This document shows, in pieces, positions 4,853-7,284 of a DNA stretch of 7,284 nucleotides. Numbering within the stretch: position 1 is the first letter of the stretch; the number at the start of each line of letters is the position of its first letter. Source of the stretch: Thermoplasmatales archaeon ex4484_36 (lineage in GTDB: Archaea; Thermoplasmatota; Penumbrarchaeia; Penumbrarchaeales; EX4484-36); contig NJDV01000038.1 in the NCBI GenBank assembly GCA_002254765.1, positions 1 through 7,284 on the forward strand, read 5' to 3'. A program made the translations under genes and the position numbers. The notes under the pieces were generated by a model, which had not been told where the DNA came from, made no database searches, and was given only the letters and a program-made list of their open reading frames with translations.

Positions 4853-5540
4853 AAGCCCTCCAGGCCAAGCTTATCATCCGAGAAGCCCCATTCCCCTCTC
4901 TTCGATAGGAGGGAAATAGACCTGAGCAGCAGGTGCAGAGCCCACACTTCTCTGGGACCCTCTCCACCCCCTCCAGCTCCAGGAGCCTAGCCACAGCCAC
5001 ATCCAAGGAAAAGAAAACCTTCCCATCCCTCTCTGCTACACCAGCCTCTACAACATGTTGGGGCAGCCCCCCCTCCAGCTCCCGGACCATTTCTATCCCA
5101 ACCTGATAACAACATTGTTTTATGGAAGGTCCAAACCATATTCTAATGTCTCTGATATCACTATATAACGATCTTAACTTACTTAGCCCTTTTTGGATAA
5201 TCCCGCTTCTGAGCCCCCTCCACCCCACGTGGAGAAGAAGGAGATGACGGGGAGCAACAAACAACAGGGGCAAACAATCGGCCGTGAGAACAGCTATCCC
5301 CACCTTCACCGCCTGCTGCGAGAGAAAGAGCCCATCACCCTCCTCACTTCCCCTCACACCCTCGGCGTCCAATATGATAGAGCTATGAACCTGTCTAACT
5401 TTCACAATCCTTGAAAGACCCAGCAGTATTGAGAGCTTCTTTCTTGCCTTCCCAATCCTGTAGTCTCTATTTCCCATGCTATGGATGAAAAAAACACCCT
5501 GATCTCCTTTCAACAAAAACTCCTCACCTCCAAGGATCAC
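4839..5540 (-). CDS. pgeF: Peptidoglycan editing factor PgeF (multicopper polyphenol oxidase/laccase-domain family)
   Basis: 233 residues from a GTG at 5540 that overlaps the +1-frame folC stop as GTGA, with GGAG 4 bases upstream. The family (YfiH/YlmD, LACC1-like) is cytoplasmic and zinc-dependent. Members are credited with preventing L-Ser misincorporation in place of L-Ala in peptidoglycan precursors, and with purine nucleoside phosphorylase and adenosine deaminase activity. The metal ligands are present: H52 in VRQVHSS, C89 in TADCLPLLF and H104 in LHVGWRG. GDGLF (68-72), GPSIKQCCYQVG (137-148) and the C-terminal CTCCSGLFPSYRREG also match. The N-terminus before QVH appears about 15-20 residues shorter than in E. 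coli YfiH. The same frame is open upstream into folC, so an automated call would report a 607-residue fusion; see the junction entry. Confidence 0.87.
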   Translation of the reverse strand: MILGGEEFLLKGDQGVFFIHSMGNRDYRIGKARKKLSILLGLSRIVKVRQVHSSIILDAEGVRGSEEGDGLFLSQQAVKVGIAVLTADCLPLLFVAPRHLLLLHVGWRGLRSGIIQKGLSKLRSLYSDIRDIRIWFGPSIKQCCYQVGIEMVRELEGGLPQHVVEAGVAERDGKVFFSLDVAVARLLELEGVERVPEKCGLCTCCSGLFPSYRREGNGASRMISLAWRAYDHP

Positions 5541-5689
5541 TCTACTCCAGCCACCCAAAGCATCCCCTCCTTCACCGCTCCAAAAGAACCAGTGAAAACC
5601 ATCACCGCCCCTTCGTCCCTGGCCTCTTGGAGAAGCCCCTCCCAATCTTCTCTGCCCCTTATAAAGCCCTCCACTGACCCATAGGTCCT
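5537..5689 (-). other. folC-pgeF frame conflict: true folC 3' end in the +1 frame
   Basis: From 5689 to the TGA at 5539-5537 the +1 frame encodes 50 residues ending like FolC: EDWEGLLQEARDEG, then AVMVFTGSFGAV and a short tail. The frame that is continuous from 6662 to 4839 (607 codons) instead gives a Gly-rich, Arg- and Trp-containing stretch (about 15 Gly in 48 residues) that resembles no domain. The +1 frame is bounded upstream by a TAA at 5692-5690, so the frame change must occur between about 5690 and 5640, just after HLLKD. Removing one C near 5685 would join the frames as LLKDYGSVEGF. Confidence 0.75.
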
Positions 5690-6662
5690 TTAAAAGATGA
5701 AAAAAAGCCCACAGAGGCCTTTCTGGAAAGCGAGAGCGGAGGCTTTCCAGAAGAGTCTTTAAAGCCAATGGGTTATGGGCCACATCAAATACGACAGGTA
5801 CCCCCTTTACCACCTCTATCTGCATCCGACCGGGTAGCCATGTCCCCTGAAGGGCTTTCAGGACCCCGGCTGTGAGGGGGAAGCCTAAAACCTCCATAGT
5901 TCTCAGGGCGATAGAAGCGTTAATCCATTGATGTTGGCCCTCCAGCTTAAGACGTAACGGTGAAAACACTTCATCCCCCACATAACAAAACCCCTCTCCT
6001 GCACATCCCATAGCGAAGAAATCTTTCTGCCACTCATGGAACACAGCACCAATAGCCCTATTGCCTTCCCTAATGGCCTTGAGCCCCTCGAGAGGAATGT
6101 TACCCAAAACCAAAGGCCTTCCCCTACGGGCTATGGGTAGCTTTTCGAGGGCAATGGCAGAGAGACTATGACCCAAGTATTGGGTGTGATCCATGCCTAA
6201 AGAGACGATGATAGAGGCTACAGGATCGGAAACATTGGTAGCATCCCACCTTCCCCCCATGCCCACTTCCATAACAGCCAAGTCAATCGAGCAATTGTTG
6301 AAAATTACAAATACTGCAGCCGTGAGAAGCTCGAAAGGGCTCAAATCTATCCCCCACCTAAGAGCCTTGGATTGGAGTTCCTCTATGAAAGACTCCAACT
6401 CCCACTCCTGAGCACAAGACTGAGGAATCATCACTCTCTCTCGAAGACTATTGAGGTGGGGCGACAGATACCCCCCTACCCTGACTCCCAAAGCGTTGAG
6501 CATATGATATAAGTAAGAAACGGTGGAACCCTTTCCGTTGGTGCCCCCCACAAGAATAGTGGCAAACTTTTTTTGAGGATCACCCAACTTCCTGAGAAAA
6601 ATTTTTATTCTTCCTAGTCCTGGTTTTACTATTCTATCGGAATATTGAATGAACACATCCAT
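5537..6662 (-). CDS. folC: Folylpolyglutamate synthase/dihydrofolate synthase, frame-broken and shortened near its C-terminus
   Basis: FolC adds L-Glu to dihydropteroate and to reduced folates in an ATP-dependent Mur-ligase reaction in the cytoplasm. From the ATG at 6662 the frame shows the P-loop GGTNGKGS (39-46), SPHL (67-70), ELLTAAVF (111-118), EVGMGGRWDATN (132-143), MDHTQYLG (157-164), EGQHQWINA (241-249), LPGRMQ (276-281) and DVAHNP (293-298). After HLLKD (322-326) the FolC pattern moves to the +1 frame and ends with VFTGSF at 5537. The total is about 375 codons against the usual 420-430. Roughly 40 residues of the C-terminal domain, including the usual Pro-Arg region, seem absent. Either a deletion with frameshift has damaged the gene, or the assembly is wrong here. 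An in-frame TAA lies two codons before the ATG, which fixes the start. No ribosome binding site is visible. Confidence 0.85.
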
Positions 6663-6682
6663 AACTTTTTATAATTAGGTTT

Positions 6683-6691
6683 GTTATACCA
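6683..6691 (-). promoter_or_regulatory. Possible extended -10 promoter for the folC operon
   Basis: TGGTATAAC on the minus strand fits an extended -10 (TGnTATAAT, one mismatch), without a good -35. The predicted start near 6676 leaves only about 14 bases before the folC ATG and no Shine-Dalgarno, so the message would be nearly leaderless. Confidence 0.4.
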
Positions 6692-6710
6692 CAACTTCAC
6701 TACATGCTTA

Positions 6711-6740
6711 TTGCAAAGCTCTAGCCCAATCATATATAGT
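6711..6740 (+). promoter_or_regulatory. Possible sigma70-type promoter for the malic enzyme gene
   Basis: TTGCAA (6711-6716) is followed after 18 bp by TATAGT (6735-6740), or after 16 bp by TATATA (6733-6738). It is divergent from the folC promoter in the 134-base gap and would start about 6746, some 50 bases before the conserved coding frame. Confidence 0.45.
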
Positions 6741-6796
6741 TCACCAACAATAAATCAAATAATCATGAGGCAAAAGATAGGCCATTAGGGGGGGGC

Positions 6797-7284
6797 GCGT
6801 TCTTAGCGCTAGAGTACCATTCCATTGGGCGACCGGGAAAGATTGAAGTAACCATAACCAAGCCCTGTGAAACCCAAAGAGACTTGTCGCTGGCCTACAC
6901 ACCGGGAGTCGCCTGGCCCTGCTTGGAGATAGCCGACGATCCGGACAAGGTCTTTGTCTACACCGCCAAAGGCAACCTAGTAGCTGTAGTTAGCAATGGC
7001 ACGGCCGTGCTAGGTCTGGGCAACATAGGCGCCCTGGCCGGAAAGCCCGTGATGGAAGGTAAAGGTGTCCTTTTCAAAACCTTTGCAGACGTGGACGTCT
7101 TCGATATTGAAGTAGACACGGAGGACCCAGACGAGCTTATTAGGATAGTAAAACTACTGGAACCAACCTTTGGCGGGATCAACCTGGAGGACATAAAAGC
7201 CCCTGAGTGCTTCTACATTGAAGAAAAGCTCAAAGAGATCCTCGACATCCCCGTGTTCCACGACGACCAGCATGGAACAGCCAT
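6797..7284 (+). CDS. NAD(P)-dependent malic enzyme, N-terminal part (start unclear, cut by window edge)
   Basis: The frame is unbroken from about 6797 to the window end and encodes about 160 residues of a bacterial malic enzyme, which decarboxylates L-malate to pyruvate with reduction of NAD(P)+. It begins [15 protein letters not shown], typical of the family start, followed by [14 protein letters not shown] with the catalytic Tyr. [20 protein letters not shown] carries the catalytic Lys and surrounding residues. [10 protein letters not shown] and FHDDQHGTA bring the metal-binding Glu/Asp residues. Whether the full protein is the short form or the MaeB type with a phosphotransacetylase domain cannot be seen. 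No ATG, GTG or TTG exists in frame between the upstream TAG (6737-6739) and the conserved core, so the left boundary given is only where family similarity begins. A run of eight G at 6788-6795 lies just upstream. Confidence 0.85.

Noticed and set aside
5685..5695. Programmed -1 frameshift at T TTA AAG in folC
   Set aside because: The heptamer fits the slippery consensus, but a -1 shift enters a frame that stops after a few codons; the FolC end needs a +1 change.
4839..6662. A genuine bifunctional FolC-PgeF enzyme
   Set aside because: The linker is out-of-frame folC sequence, the real FolC end is present in the +1 frame, and its stop overlaps a good pgeF start.
6958..7194. Minus-strand 78-codon frame, Ser/Thr/Pro-rich
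   Set aside because: It is antisense to the clearly conserved malic enzyme sequence.

Overview
The window looks like chromosomal DNA from a bacterium of the former Deltaproteobacteria (Desulfobacterota-like). This placement is an inference from gene content and order (surE-pcm followed by an nlpD-type gene, a small DUF4911-like protein next to trmH/pgeF/folC, and a malic enzyme). No phylogenetic marker was tested. I see no mobile element, phage gene, CRISPR array or defence gene.

Positions 1-3384, minus strand, form one probable transcription unit. A near-consensus stable-RNA promoter (3356-3384) starts it. The order of transcription is tRNA-Leu(GAG), tRNA-Pro(GGG), surE, pcm, tRNA-Pro(CGG), a SLOG/LOG-family Rossmann protein, an NlpD-like protein with two LysM domains and a catalytically degenerate LytM domain, and ugd (cut by the window edge). 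The last three protein genes overlap by 4 bases each (GTGA, ATGA). The second tRNA-Pro lies one base after the pcm stop codon. The unit therefore mixes translation components, stress repair and survival enzymes (SurE, Pcm) and envelope biogenesis, and it keeps the surE-pcm-nlpD order known from Gammaproteobacteria.

Positions 3385-3977 carry no convincing gene. This AT-rich, hairpin-rich spacer holds a minus-strand promoter-like pair, a good intrinsic terminator (3766-3790) and several perfect stem-loops.

Positions 3978-6662, minus strand, form a second operon: folC, pgeF, trmH, then the DUF4911-like gene. As assembled, folC and pgeF are read as one 607-codon frame. The sequence shows instead that the last 50 codons of folC lie in the +1 frame and end in a TGA that overlaps a GTG start for pgeF. 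So folC has a frameshift, apparently with loss of roughly 40 residues. The product of the open frame is not a natural fusion with an ordinary linker.

Positions 6663-6796 are a divergent promoter region. From about 6797 onward, plus strand, lies the N-terminal part of a malic enzyme, cut by the window edge. It has no in-frame ATG, GTG or TTG upstream of its conserved core and sits behind a run of eight G. Together with the folC break, this raises the possibility of assembly or sequencing indels in this stretch.

The most interesting items are the tRNA-protein mixed operon with a tRNA abutting a stop codon, the folC/pgeF frame conflict, the missing malic enzyme start, and the structured spacer upstream of the tRNA promoter.
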